64,000 bases of DNA. Origin: Streptacidiphilus anmyonensis (GTDB lineage: Bacteria; Actinomycetota; Actinomycetes; Streptomycetales; Streptomycetaceae). The stretch lies in contig NZ_BBPQ01000001.1 of NCBI RefSeq assembly GCF_000787855.1, forward strand, positions 474,996 to 538,995. The letters run 5' to 3'. Made by a program: the position numbers and the translations under genes. Shown here piece after piece: positions 53,568-62,547 of this stretch (position 1 is the first letter of the stretch; every line of letters starts with the position of its first letter). Under the pieces are notes generated by a model that did no database searches, was not told where the DNA came from, and saw nothing but the letters and a program-made list of their open reading frames with translations.

Positions 53568-54239
53568 ATGCGCGACTCGTACCACGAGGAACTCGACTCG
53601 ATCAGCGACGGCCTGGTGGAGCTGGCCCGCCTGGCCGGCTCCGCGATGGGCCGGGCGACCACGGCGCTGCTCGACGCCGACCTGGAGCTGGCGGAGAGCG
53701 TGATCGCCGCCGACGAGAAGCTGGACCAGCTCCACCACGACCTGGAGAACCGCTCCATCGCGCTGCTGGCCCGCCAGCAGCCGGTCGCCACCGACCTGCG
53801 CATCGTGGTGACCTCGCTGCGCATGAGCGCGGACCTGGAGCGCAGCGGCGACCTGGCCCGCCACGTCGCCAAGCTGGCCCGCCTGCGCTACCCGGACTCG
53901 GCGGTCCCGTCCGACCTGCACCCCATCATCCTGGAGATGGGCCAGCTGGCCCAGCGCCTGATCGCCAAGGCCGGTCAGGTCATCGCCACCAAGGACGTCG
54001 ACGCCGCGCTCGAGCTCGAGCGGGACGACGACCGCATGGACGAGCTGCACCGCCAGCTCTTCGCCCACCTGCTGGACGACCGCTGGCACCACGGCGTCGA
54101 GACCGCCGTCGACGTCACGCTCTGCGGCCGCTACTACGAGCGCTTCGCCGACCACGCGGTCTCGGTCGCCAAGCGCGTCGTGTTCCTGGTCACCGGCGAG
54201 CACGCGGACGACTTCGTCCCGGAGCCCGGCGACTCCTGA
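53568..54239 (+). CDS. phoU: phosphate transport system regulator PhoU
   Basis: A 223-residue protein made of two three-helix PhoU repeats. The metal-binding motifs are in DLRIVVTSLRMSADLERSGD and CGRYYERFADHAVSV. PhoU couples the Pst transporter state to PhoR and so lowers signalling when phosphate is plentiful. The ATG at 53568 follows a CCAGGAGGG site. It diverges from phoR as in S. coelicolor. Confidence 0.95.
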   Translation: MRDSYHEELDSISDGLVELARLAGSAMGRATTALLDADLELAESVIAADEKLDQLHHDLENRSIALLARQQPVATDLRIVVTSLRMSADLERSGDLARHVAKLARLRYPDSAVPSDLHPIILEMGQLAQRLIAKAGQVIATKDVDAALELERDDDRMDELHRQLFAHLLDDRWHHGVETAVDVTLCGRYYERFADHAVSVAKRVVFLVTGEHADDFVPEPGDS

Positions 54240-54270
54240 CCGTCGGCCCCGCTCGGGGCGGGGGCGCGCG

Positions 54271-54302
54271 AACGGGCGTACGGGTGATGCCGTACGCCCG
54301 TT
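54271..54302 (+). terminator. 12-bp stem after phoU
   Basis: AACGGGCGTACG (54271-54282) and CGTACGCCCGTT (54291-54302) pair perfectly over an 8-base loop, 31 bases after phoU. Partial read-through would allow transcription of the small gene that follows. Confidence 0.75.
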
Positions 54303-54390
54303 GACGCTCCGTACACGGGCCTCTTCACTGGGAGACAGACAGGCCTGTCGACCACGCGGGCCTGGCCAGGCACGAGGAGGACCTGTCTCG

Positions 54391-54609
54391 ATGACCCAGA
54401 CTCTCTCGAAGGCCCAGTCTCGCTCGAAGGCCCAGACTCTCTCGAGGGCCCAGACTCCCCCGACCGCGGCCGCGACGCCGATCGCTTCAGCGTCGGCCGA
54501 AGTCACCCGGCTGCCGCTGCTCGGCGCCTGCGGCTGCGGCTCGGGCTGCGGCTGCGGATGCCAGTCCGGCGGCACCTGCCAGTGCGGCGGAGGCTGCTGC
54601 GCACACTGA
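54391..54609 (+). CDS. mtpA: metallothionein-like Cys-rich protein
   Basis: A 72-residue protein. The N-terminus has Leu-Ser-Lys-Ala-Gln repeats written by a short DNA repeat. The C-terminal 25 residues contain nine Cys in CGCG clusters (ACGCGSGCGCGCQSGG and TCQCGGGCC), a metallothionein-like metal-thiolate site. In S. coelicolor a metallothionein-like gene, mtpA, follows phoU and belongs to the PhoP regulon, and position and composition match. GAGGAGG precedes the ATG. It may store Zn or Cu during phosphate limitation. Confidence 0.75.
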   Translation: MTQTLSKAQSRSKAQTLSRAQTPPTAAATPIASASAEVTRLPLLGACGCGSGCGCGCQSGGTCQCGGGCCAH

Positions 54610-54961
54610 CGGTCCGGCCGTTCCCGGCCCTCACCCACACCCACCTCTCGGCGCGTCATCCCGTCCCTGACGCACCCTCACGACGCCGTGCGGCCCCGTC
54701 GCCCACGGCGTCGTTCGGGTCATGACGTGCGGCCCGGACCGATGGTGCAGCCATCGACGGCTTCCACTGCTGTCGCCGTCGCCCCTCGGACGGCCCAAAG
54801 CCGGACGGCTTTCTTCGCGGCCCGGCCTTTTCGAGAAACGCCGGTCCACCCAACAGGCGTGCGTCGTCGCGGCGGCGCCGGAATCTGTCCGAACCGGTGA
54901 ACCAACCCGGCACCGTGGCCTAATCTTGCTTCGGGCGACAGACGGAACCAGGGGGTGGCCG

Positions 54962-55519
54962 GTGGCAATCTGGTCGCGGAGGGAAGTGCGCTTCACCGAG
55001 GGGCAAGTCGCCAAGATCCTGGCACTGGCGATCGAAGCGACACAACGCAACGCCGACGGCAGCTCCACCCGGGATCCGGAGGAGACTCTCAAACTCTCGA
55101 TCGACAAAGTCAAGCCGATTACCAAGGTCTGGTTCTGGCTGGGCGGAGTCGTGACGTTCTCGCTGCTGCCGATGTTTTGGGGATACCTGTCCGGCAGCGG
55201 TGACACGGGATTTTATTCGATCTTCGGAAAAGGCGACCTCTTCCTGCTGTCCACCGTGCTCCTGGCCGCCGGACTCACGGAGATCGCCTTGATCGTCAAG
55301 GCGATCGACAACAAGGGACTCCTGGGCACGCTGATCCTCGGGGCCCTCCTGCTCGTGGTGGTGGACGTCGCCCGCTACAGCACGGTTGCCCAGGAGGCCT
55401 CCAACCCGGCACACATGGAAGCCCTGCCGCACAGCATTGCCTGGGCGTCGCTGATCATGTACCTGCTGGCCGCTCTGCACAGCACCACGTGCGTCTACCT
55501 GGGGGCGAAGACCGAATGA
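54962..55519 (+). CDS. four-helix membrane protein
   Basis: A 185-residue protein. A soluble N-terminal segment (VRFTEGQVAKILALAIEATQ, then a polar helix) precedes four hydrophobic segments (about 52-72, 90-110, 117-135 and 157-177). No catalytic motif is visible and I do not recognise the family. Its stop overlaps the next start (ATGA), so the pair is translationally coupled. The gene has noticeably lower GC and more non-streptomycete codons than its neighbours, and it interrupts an otherwise core region. Start uncertain: GTG 54962 is preferred. Confidence 0.62.
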   Translation: MAIWSRREVRFTEGQVAKILALAIEATQRNADGSSTRDPEETLKLSIDKVKPITKVWFWLGGVVTFSLLPMFWGYLSGSGDTGFYSIFGKGDLFLLSTVLLAAGLTEIALIVKAIDNKGLLGTLILGALLLVVVDVARYSTVAQEASNPAHMEALPHSIAWASLIMYLLAALHSTTCVYLGAKTE

Positions 55520-55839
55520 TGATCGCTGGCGCGGCGGATCTTCTGGAAATCCTCGCCGGGGCGGGTGGCGCGGTCGCCACCATGGCCGGGTCGATCGTGG
55601 CATGGGTCCAAGGTGGACGCGCAAAGCGCAATCCGAGCATCTCCCTGCATGTCGGAGACCAGACGATCAGGGTCGAAAAGGACACGCCCGAGAGAAACGA
55701 CGCCTTCCGCGAAGCCGTTCTGGAGGCGGTTCGAAACCTTCAGGCAGCCCCCGGAGAAGAGAAGCGTCTACGGGACCTTCTCCACAGGATCGAAAAAGAT
55801 GGTCCGAAGTCACCACATGAGACTGGGGATGAAAAGTAG
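55516..55839 (+). CDS. EACC1-like small membrane-associated protein
   Basis: A 107-residue protein: an N-terminal hydrophobic helix (LEILAGAGGAVATMAGSIVAWV), a basic link, a beta segment SISLHVGDQTIRVEKD, and a C-terminal helix DAFREAVLEAVRNLQ. This helix-basic-beta-helix pattern resembles the effector-associated constant component (EACC1) family found with diversified effector modules in actinobacteria. The coupled upstream membrane protein would then be the variable partner. The family call is by eye and moderate at best. Confidence 0.5.
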   Translation: MMIAGAADLLEILAGAGGAVATMAGSIVAWVQGGRAKRNPSISLHVGDQTIRVEKDTPERNDAFREAVLEAVRNLQAAPGEEKRLRDLLHRIEKDGPKSPHETGDEK

Positions 55840-55893
55840 AGCTCGCGGGACACCGGGGGCTTCGCACGAACTCCGAGAAACTCCCACAAAGAG

Positions 55894-55930
55894 AATGCCC
55901 CCGCTGCGCCGCCGGCGCAGTGGGGGCATT
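55894..55930. terminator. 17-bp stem between EACC1-like gene and gpmA
   Basis: 55894-55910 pairs with 55914-55930 (one G-U pair) on a 3-base loop. It lies between two converging genes, 12 bases after the gpmA stop on its strand, and serves both. Confidence 0.85.
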
Positions 55931-55942
55931 TCCATGCAGAGG

Positions 55943-56701
55943 TTACTTCTTGCCCTGGTTCTTCACGGCCTCGATGGCCGCGGCCGCGGCCACCGGGTCG
56001 AGGTAGCGACCGCCCTTGGTGAGGGGCTGGAAGTCGGCGTCGAGCTCGTAGAGGAGCGGGATGCCGGTGGGGATGTTGAGGCCGGCGATGTCCTCGTCGG
56101 AGATGCCGTCGAGGTGCTTGACCAGCGCGCGCAGCGAGTTGCCGTGGGCGGTGACCAGGACCGTGCGGCCGGCGGCCAGGTCCGGGACGATCGCGTCGTA
56201 CCAGTACGGCAGCATGCGGTGGACGACGTCCTTGAGGCACTCGGTGCGGGGACGGATGTCCGCGGGCAGCTCGGCGTAGCGGACGTCGTGGGCCTGGGAG
56301 TACTCGGCGTCGTCGGCGAGCGGGGGCGGCGGGGTGTCGTAGGAGCGACGCCACAGCATGAACTGCTCCTCGCCGAACTCGGCGAGGGTCTGCGCCTTGT
56401 CCTTGCCCTGGAGCGCGCCGTAGTGGCGCTCGTTCAGGCGCCAGCTGCGGTGGACCGGGACCCAGTGGCGGTCCGCGCGGTCCAGCGCGATCTGCGCGGT
56501 GCGGATCGCGCGGCGCAGCAGGGAGGTGTGCAGCACATCGGGCAGCAGGCCCTCGGCGGCGAGCAGTTCGCCGCCGCGTACGGCCTCCTTCTCGCCCTTC
56601 TCGTTCAGGTCGACGTCGACCCAGCCGGTGAAGAGGTTCTTCTCGTTCCACTGGCTCTCGCCGTGACGGAGCAGCACAAGACGGTAGGGAGCATCAGCCA
56701 T
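55943..56701 (-). CDS. gpmA: 2,3-bisphosphoglycerate-dependent phosphoglycerate mutase
   Basis: A 252-residue cofactor-dependent mutase interconverting 3- and 2-phosphoglycerate in glycolysis. [10 protein letters not shown] carries the phospho-His (about residue 15), [10 protein letters not shown] and ERHYGALQG follow, and [10 protein letters not shown] holds the second His. The ATG at 56701 gives the usual N-terminus [14 protein letters not shown]. Confidence 0.96.
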   Translation of the reverse strand: MADAPYRLVLLRHGESQWNEKNLFTGWVDVDLNEKGEKEAVRGGELLAAEGLLPDVLHTSLLRRAIRTAQIALDRADRHWVPVHRSWRLNERHYGALQGKDKAQTLAEFGEEQFMLWRRSYDTPPPPLADDAEYSQAHDVRYAELPADIRPRTECLKDVVHRMLPYWYDAIVPDLAAGRTVLVTAHGNSLRALVKHLDGISDEDIAGLNIPTGIPLLYELDADFQPLTKGGRYLDPVAAAAAIEAVKNQGKK

Positions 56702-56806
56702 GGCCACGAGCCTAGTCCAGGTCGTAATCCACTGGCGCCGCCGTCTCATCGGCGAGTAATGTCCCCCTCGCTCGTCTGACACTTACCTGCCGAGGTCGGA
56801 GCAGCT

Positions 56807-58207
56807 ATGCCCACCACCGCCCCCACCCGCCTCCCCCGACTTCGCACCGTCCTTCGGGAATCCGTCGGCGGTCTGCCCCGCACCTTCTGGTGGCTGTGGA
56901 CCAGCACCCTGGTCAACCGCCTGGGCAGCTTCGTCGTCACCTTCCTCACGCTCTACCTGACCACCGACCGCGGCTACTCCCCCGCGGTGGCCGGTCTCGT
57001 CGTCTCCGCCTTCGGGCTCGGCGGCGTCTTCGGGGCGATCGGCGGCGGCGTGCTCGCGGACCGGCTCGGCCGCAGGCCGACGCTGCTCGCGGCGCAGTCG
57101 CTCGCGGCGCTGACCACCGTGCTGCTCGGCTACACCACCGAGCCGGCGATGATCGCGCTGGTGGCCGGGCTCCTCGGGCTGACCAGCAACGCGGCCCGGC
57201 CCGCCATCTCCGCGATCATGGCCGACCTGGTGCCGGCCGCCGACCGGGTGCGCGCGTTCTCCCTCAACTACTGGGCCATCAACATCGGCTTCGCCGTCTC
57301 CGCGTCCGTGGCGGGCGTGCTCTCCTCGCACGGCTATCTGCTCCTCTTCTACGGCGACGCGGTCACCACGCTGCTGTGCGCACTCGTGGTCTTCCTCCGT
57401 ATCCCGGAGACACGCCCCGAGCACCCGGCCGGCACTGTCCCTCGGGGCACGACAACGCCGGAGGAGCCGGAGCAGAAGGTCGGTCTCTCCGCCGTCTTCC
57501 GTGACGGCCCGTTCATGTCGCTGGTCGGCCTCACCTTCCTCATCGCGATGACGATCGGGCTGGGCCAGGTCGCCGTGCCGGTGGTGATGGGCCGCCAGGG
57601 CTTCTCGGCAAGCGACTACGGCCTGACCGTGGCGATCAACGGCGTGCTGATCGTCGTCGCCCAGATCCCCGCCACCCGGATGATCCGCGGCCGCGGGCGC
57701 ACCGGCATCCAGGTCGCCGCCTCGCTGCTGTTCGGCTTCGGCACGGCGCTGTGCGCCTTCGCGACCGGAGCCACCTCGGGCGGCATGGCCGTCTACGCGT
57801 TCAGCGTGGTGGTGTGGACCGTCGGCGAGATCATCTGGACCCCCGTCAACCAGGCGCTGGTCGCGGAACTCTCGCCGGTCCACGGCCGCGGCCGCTACCA
57901 GGGCGCGTACTCGCTGGCCTGGCAGGCGTCCTCGTTCCTGGCCCCGCTGGCCGCCGGAGGCATGATCGCCGCCTGGGGCGCGGACTCGGTCTGGCTCACC
58001 TGCGCGATCGTCGGCGTGGTCGCGGCCGCGGGCTACGTCCGGCTGATGCGCGGCAGTTCCGGCCGCCGCATCGAGGCCGCCCGCCTCACCGCCGGACCCG
58101 GTACCGATGCCAGGGCCGATGCCGGGACCGACGTCCTGACCGATGCCGGGACCGATGTCGGGACGGGCGCTGAGAATTCGGATGCCGCTGTGGGCGCGGC
58201 CTCCTAG
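56807..58207 (+). CDS. MFS transporter
   Basis: A 466-residue major facilitator with about twelve helices. The A-motif is present after helix 2 as GGGVLADRLGRRPTLL, and a cytoplasmic loop around residue 210 carries an RPEHPAG segment. It is of the drug/metabolite exporter type; the substrate is unknown. The C-terminal 40 residues are Gly-Thr-Asp-Ala repeats (DAGTDVLTDAGTDVGTG) from a short DNA repeat. It diverges from gpmA with 105 bp between. Confidence 0.85.
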   Translation: MPTTAPTRLPRLRTVLRESVGGLPRTFWWLWTSTLVNRLGSFVVTFLTLYLTTDRGYSPAVAGLVVSAFGLGGVFGAIGGGVLADRLGRRPTLLAAQSLAALTTVLLGYTTEPAMIALVAGLLGLTSNAARPAISAIMADLVPAADRVRAFSLNYWAINIGFAVSASVAGVLSSHGYLLLFYGDAVTTLLCALVVFLRIPETRPEHPAGTVPRGTTTPEEPEQKVGLSAVFRDGPFMSLVGLTFLIAMTIGLGQVAVPVVMGRQGFSASDYGLTVAINGVLIVVAQIPATRMIRGRGRTGIQVAASLLFGFGTALCAFATGATSGGMAVYAFSVVVWTVGEIIWTPVNQALVAELSPVHGRGRYQGAYSLAWQASSFLAPLAAGGMIAAWGADSVWLTCAIVGVVAAAGYVRLMRGSSGRRIEAARLTAGPGTDARADAGTDVLTDAGTDVGTGAENSDAAVGAAS

Positions 58208-58217
58208 AGTGCGGAAC
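58205..58217 (+). promoter_or_regulatory. -10 box of leaderless acetyltransferase transcript
   Basis: TAGAGT at 58205-58210 overlaps the MFS stop and ends seven bases before the ATG at 58218, the spacing expected for a leaderless message. No clear -35 box is visible. Confidence 0.35.
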
Positions 58218-59513
58218 ATGGGACAGAGCACCAGCGCGAGCGGGGTGGCGAAGACCCCGGCAGAGATCGAGATCCGCGTCGTCGGCGACGACGACCTGGC
58301 CGCCTGGGGGCAGGCGCTCAACGTCGGCTTCATGCGTTCCATGGGCGACGGCTGGGCCGACTACCACCGCGAGCGCTTCGAGCTCGGCCGCGCCCTCGGT
58401 GCGTTCGACGGCGAGCGGTGCGTCGGCACCTTCCGCAGCTTCGCCATGGAGCTGACCCTCCCCGGCGGGGCGACGATGATCGCCGACGCGGTCACCAACG
58501 TGACCGTCTCCGCCACCCACCGCCGCCGCGGCCTGCTCAACCGGATGATGCGTCAGGACCTCGACGCCGCCGTCGACCGCGGCGAGGCGTTCGCCATCCT
58601 GATCGCCGCCGAGTTCGGCATCTACGGCCGCTACGGCTTCGGCCCGGCCAGCGCCCAGCAGGGCAAGCGGATCGACAAGCGGACGGCCGGCGGCATCCGC
58701 GTCCCCGCCGCCTCCGACGAGGGCACGATCGAGCTGATCAGCATGGCTGAGTACCGCGCGGTCGGTCCCGAGCTGCACCGGCGCTTCCGCCGCACCCGCC
58801 CCGGAGCCGTCTCCCGCGACACGTTCAAGTGGCGGCTCCAGACCGGCGACATCACCCAGCCCGGCGGCGGCTTCAGGGAACCCCTGGTCGCCCTCTACCG
58901 GGACGCGGCGGGCGTGCCTGCCGGCCTGCTCGCGTACGAGGTCAACGACGACTGGCGCAACTGGCTGCCGGACGACGTCACCCTCAAGGTGACGGACTAC
59001 TTCGCCGTCGACTGGGCGGCGGAGGCCGCGCTGTGGCGCTACGCGCTCGAGGTCGACTGGGTCCAGCGCGTCGAGGTCTGGGATCTCGCCCCCGACTCCC
59101 CGCTGCCGCTCGCCCTGCACGACCAGCGTGCCTGCGTCGACAACAACAACAGCGCCGGGGACTTCCTCTGGGTCCGCATCCTCGACGTCGCCCGGGCCTT
59201 CTCGGCGCGCACGTACGACACGCCGGGCCGCGTCGTCTTCGAGGTCGCGGACAGCATGGGGTACACGCCCGGCCGATTCGTCCTGGAGGCCGCCGAGGAC
59301 GGCACCGGCCGCTGCGCGCCGGCGGGGCCGGACGACGCGGACGTCGACTTCGCCGTGGACGTCAGCCAGTTGGCGGCGGTCTACTTCGGGCACAGGCCGC
59401 TGGGGCCGCTGGCGCAGGCAGGGCTTCTGGAGGAGCGCCGCGACGGCGGTCTGCGCCGAGCCCAGCGCGTGCTGCGCACGGACCGCGCGCCGTGGTGCCC
59501 GGACGTCTTCTGA
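58218..59513 (+). CDS. Eis-like GNAT N-acetyltransferase
   Basis: A 431-residue protein with the Eis layout: an N-terminal GNAT domain with acetyl-CoA loop VTVSATHRRRGLLNRMM (about residues 96-112), a second GNAT-like domain, and a C-terminal SCP2-like domain (about 310-410). Eis proteins acetylate several amines of aminoglycosides or proteins. The terminal residue is Phe, as in Eis, where the C-terminal carboxylate acts in catalysis. There is no ribosome site; a leaderless transcript is likely. Confidence 0.88.
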   Translation: MGQSTSASGVAKTPAEIEIRVVGDDDLAAWGQALNVGFMRSMGDGWADYHRERFELGRALGAFDGERCVGTFRSFAMELTLPGGATMIADAVTNVTVSATHRRRGLLNRMMRQDLDAAVDRGEAFAILIAAEFGIYGRYGFGPASAQQGKRIDKRTAGGIRVPAASDEGTIELISMAEYRAVGPELHRRFRRTRPGAVSRDTFKWRLQTGDITQPGGGFREPLVALYRDAAGVPAGLLAYEVNDDWRNWLPDDVTLKVTDYFAVDWAAEAALWRYALEVDWVQRVEVWDLAPDSPLPLALHDQRACVDNNNSAGDFLWVRILDVARAFSARTYDTPGRVVFEVADSMGYTPGRFVLEAAEDGTGRCAPAGPDDADVDFAVDVSQLAAVYFGHRPLGPLAQAGLLEERRDGGLRRAQRVLRTDRAPWCPDVF

Positions 59514-59611
59514 CATGGACGGCTTCTGACTCGGACGTCCTCTGACCTGCGGAAGGCCCGGCCGATCGTGCGAGCATGCACTCGGTCACCCGCGTGCCCT
59601 CGCACACGCCC

Positions 59612-60511
59612 CTACGCGCTCTCCCGGAGCCGCCTCAGCGTCAGCACGTCCTCCGCGTGCCCGAAGCCCGGGGCCGCGCTGCGGTCCGGGGTCTCCAGAA
59701 TGAGCGGGACGCCGGCCGTCGCCGGATGACGGAAGAGGTCGGCGAAGGGCTCCGCGCCGATCCGGCCGTCACCGATGTTGGCGTGGCGGTCCTTGCGGGC
59801 GCCGACGACGTCCTTGCTGTCGTTGGCATGGATCAGCTTCAACCGGTCCGGCCCGAAGGTCTTCTCCAGCAGGTCCAGCGCCGCGAGGACGCCGCCCGGT
59901 GCGGCCAGGTCGTGCCCGGCGGCGAAGACGTGGCAGGTGTCGAGGCAGACGCCGAGCCTCGGGTGGAAGTCCAACGCGGCGGCGTACTCCCCGAGATCCT
60001 CGATCCGCGAGCAGAGCGACTCGCCCTGACCGGCCGTGGGTTCCAACAGCAGCAACGGCAGGTCGTCCGCCTCCGCCTGGTCCAGCAGCGGCAGCACGTC
60101 GGCCCGGAGCTGCGCCATCGCCTCCGCCCGCCGTCCCGAGCCGACGGCCGAGCCGGTGTGGACGACGACGCCGCGCGCCCCGATCGCGCGGCCGCGCACC
60201 AGGGAGTGGCGCAGCGACTCCGCGGAGCGTTCGCGCGTCGCGGCAGTGTCGGAGCCGAAGTTGATCAGGTAGGGCGCGTGCACGTAGACGGGGAGGTCCC
60301 GCTGCTCGCACTGCTCGCGGAAGGCGTGGTCCTGCGCCGGGTTCCCGGCGGGCGTGGCCCAGCCGCGCGGGTTGGCGACGAAGACCTGGACCGCCTCGGC
60401 CCCGATCCGGTCCGCGTAGGCGAGGCCGGTGCCCACGAGTCCGCGTGCGGCGACGGGCACGTGGGCGCCGATCGGGTTGCGCCTGCGGCGCGGGTCAGCC
60501 TGGTCGTTCAC
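59612..60511 (-). CDS. nfo: endonuclease IV (AP endonuclease)
   Basis: A 299-residue zinc-dependent TIM-barrel endonuclease of base-excision repair, cutting at abasic sites. IGAHVPVAA opens the barrel; metal ligands are in LLEPTAGQG (Glu), GVCLDTCHVFAAGHD (Asp, His) and IHANDSKD. Length matches the family. The GTG at 60511 gives the natural start VNDQADPRRR; upstream residues look like leader. It follows the AraC-type gene by 169 bp. Confidence 0.92.
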   Translation of the reverse strand: MNDQADPRRRRNPIGAHVPVAARGLVGTGLAYADRIGAEAVQVFVANPRGWATPAGNPAQDHAFREQCEQRDLPVYVHAPYLINFGSDTAATRERSAESLRHSLVRGRAIGARGVVVHTGSAVGSGRRAEAMAQLRADVLPLLDQAEADDLPLLLLEPTAGQGESLCSRIEDLGEYAAALDFHPRLGVCLDTCHVFAAGHDLAAPGGVLAALDLLEKTFGPDRLKLIHANDSKDVVGARKDRHANIGDGRIGAEPFADLFRHPATAGVPLILETPDRSAAPGFGHAEDVLTLRRLRESA

Positions 60512-60680
60512 CCGTGCAGCATGCCACGGCACGGTCCAGGTCCCCGCGCCCGGTCATGCGCGGCCGTTCCCACGCACGCAGTCCTGCGCGGCCGGTCCCG
60601 CGCCGCTCAGTCCTGCCCGCCCGAATCCTGGCCGCCAGGTCGCGCACGCCGGGGTCGCGCACTGCCCGGGTCCTGGGCGC

Positions 60681-61562
60681 TCACTCCTCCGGCTCGACGG
60701 CGACCCACAGCTCCGCGAGCGCACCCCCGCCGTCGGGGTCGGCGCCGACCTTCAGCAGCGTCGGCCCCGGGCGGTGCCGGTAGGGGTTGGACGGGAACCA
60801 CTCGCTGTAGACGTCGCCCCACATCCGCTGCAGCGCGGCGGGGAAGTCGCCGATGGCGGTGAACACCGCCCACAGACCCGCCTCCTGTGTCAGCACGTCG
60901 AGGCCGGCCGCGGCCTCGCTCCCCGCACTCTCGGGACTGGCGACGACCGCGTGGTAGTAGTCGAGCGGGCTGCCCTCCTCGTGGTTCTCCGCGTCGTGCG
61001 GCAGCGTGACGGAGATGACGCCGCTCGGCTCCTGATCCGACAGCCCGGCGATCCTGGCCATGGTGTCCGGCTCGATCGCCTTGATCATCTCCATGATGTG
61101 CGGGTTCACGCCCTGGTGGATCTGCGGAACGGTGGCCATCCGGCCCACCACCGTGAACCGGTCCTTCGTCACGATCCGGTACTGCATGGGGCTCCTTCCC
61201 TCGACGACGAGCCGGAAGGACATCCGCGGCTGCGACCGCAGCGCGAGGCCGCCTTTTCGCGCCTCGCTCGGCCCCACCCCGTGCATCGCGCGGAACGCCC
61301 GTGCGAACGCCTCACCGGAGCCGTAGCCGTAGCGCACCGCGATGTCGAGCAAGGTCCGCTCCCCGGCCACCACCTCGGCCCCGGCCATCGTCAGCCGCCG
61401 GCGCCGGATGTACTCCGACAGCGGCATCCCGGCCAACGCGGAGAACATCCGCCGCAGGTGGTACTCCGAGGTCAGCGCCATCCGCGCCAACTCGCCGACG
61501 TCGACCGGCTCCCGAAGGTGATCCTCGATGTACTCCAGGGTGCCGTTCAGCGACTCGAGCAC
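60681..61562 (-). CDS. AraC-type regulator with GyrI-like ligand domain
   Basis: A 293-residue regulator. The N-terminal AraC DNA-binding domain (residues about 5-100) has two HTHs, EPVDVGELARMALTSEYHLR and LLDIAVRYGYGSGEAFARAF. A GyrI-like domain (about 130-293) follows, similar to the Rob/BmrR drug-binding fold. Such proteins sense cationic or aromatic drugs and activate efflux or detoxification. The start is GTG 61562 with GAGGAAGG upstream. The MFS and acetyltransferase genes 1-4 kb away are plausible but unproven targets. Confidence 0.88.
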   Translation of the reverse strand: MLESLNGTLEYIEDHLREPVDVGELARMALTSEYHLRRMFSALAGMPLSEYIRRRRLTMAGAEVVAGERTLLDIAVRYGYGSGEAFARAFRAMHGVGPSEARKGGLALRSQPRMSFRLVVEGRSPMQYRIVTKDRFTVVGRMATVPQIHQGVNPHIMEMIKAIEPDTMARIAGLSDQEPSGVISVTLPHDAENHEEGSPLDYYHAVVASPESAGSEAAAGLDVLTQEAGLWAVFTAIGDFPAALQRMWGDVYSEWFPSNPYRHRPGPTLLKVGADPDGGGALAELWVAVEPEE

Positions 61563-61710
61563 GGGCGTCCTTCCTCGCTCTTTCCTTGTCGTCGACCCTA
61601 GGAATGCTCCGGTGCTCGGCACCCGACTTCCTGTGCCCGCTGCGATCGGGTCGACTCCGCATCCGGCGACGGGAGCCGGGCGAGGCGTAAGGGGTCTACC
61701 ACGGCCCCGC

Positions 61711-62538
61711 TCAGTCCTTGGCGCGTCGCCTCCGCCTGGTGCCGTCCTCGGCCGCGGCGGGCTCCGGCGACTTCGAGACCGCGGTGCGGCCGATGGTCGG
61801 CAGGACGAACTCCTTGACCATGTCCACCGCGTCGCGGACCAGCGGGCGGAAGACCCGGTAGCGCGACAGGGTGACGAGCTTGGCGACGAACGGCGAGCAG
61901 CGCCGCACGAAGGCGCGGGTGCGCTCGGTGTCGTCGGTGCGGTCGAAGACCCAGTACAGGACGACGACCATGAGGTGCAGCCAGAGCAGGTCGGGGAGCA
62001 GCTCGTCCAGCTCGGGGTCGATCTTCGGGGCGAGGTCCGAACCGTCCAGCACCTCGCGGAAGAGCTGGACGGCCGTCGCGCGGGCCGGGTGGGATTCGTT
62101 GGAGAAGGGGCTCAGCGCGCTGTTCGGGTCGGCCGCCGTGCGGAAGAACTGCGCCGCGAACTCGTGGTACGGCTCCGCGCAGTCGATCCACGACTCCAGC
62201 GCGATGGCCAGCCGCTCCGTGAAGTCGGTCCTCCCCGCCATCCGGGCGCGGGCCTCGACCAGGTGCTCGTGCGTCATCCGGTCGTAGAACCCCTGGATCA
62301 GGAATTCCTTGCCCTCGTAGTAGTAGTACGCGTTACCGACCGAGACCCCTGCCTCCGCAGCGATCGCCCGCATCGTGGTCTTCTCGTAGCCCCGTTCCTT
62401 GAAGAGCCGCATCGCGGTCTCCAGGATCAGCGCACGGGTGCGCTCGCTCTTCGCCGTCTTCGCATTCTCGGCGGCCGGGGCGCTCTCGGCGGGCCGGGCG
62501 CCCTCGGCGGCGGGCTGGGCAGGCAGGTCGTCGGTCAC
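61711..62538 (-). CDS. TetR-family transcriptional regulator
   Basis: A 275-residue TetR protein. An Ala/Glu-rich disordered N-terminus of about 30 residues precedes the HTH (TMRAIAAEAGVSVGNAYYYY, about residues 55-74) and a large ligand domain; the C-terminus is a basic Arg/Lys tail. It is the last gene of a membrane protein/DCC/TetR operon. Two identical palindromes upstream of the operon are its likely operators, giving autorepression. The GTG start lies 9 bp after the DCC stop. Confidence 0.88.
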   Translation of the reverse strand: MTDDLPAQPAAEGARPAESAPAAENAKTAKSERTRALILETAMRLFKERGYEKTTMRAIAAEAGVSVGNAYYYYEGKEFLIQGFYDRMTHEHLVEARARMAGRTDFTERLAIALESWIDCAEPYHEFAAQFFRTAADPNSALSPFSNESHPARATAVQLFREVLDGSDLAPKIDPELDELLPDLLWLHLMVVVLYWVFDRTDDTERTRAFVRRCSPFVAKLVTLSRYRVFRPLVRDAVDMVKEFVLPTIGRTAVSKSPEPAAAEDGTRRRRRAKD

Positions 62539-62547
62539 GGATCGAGG

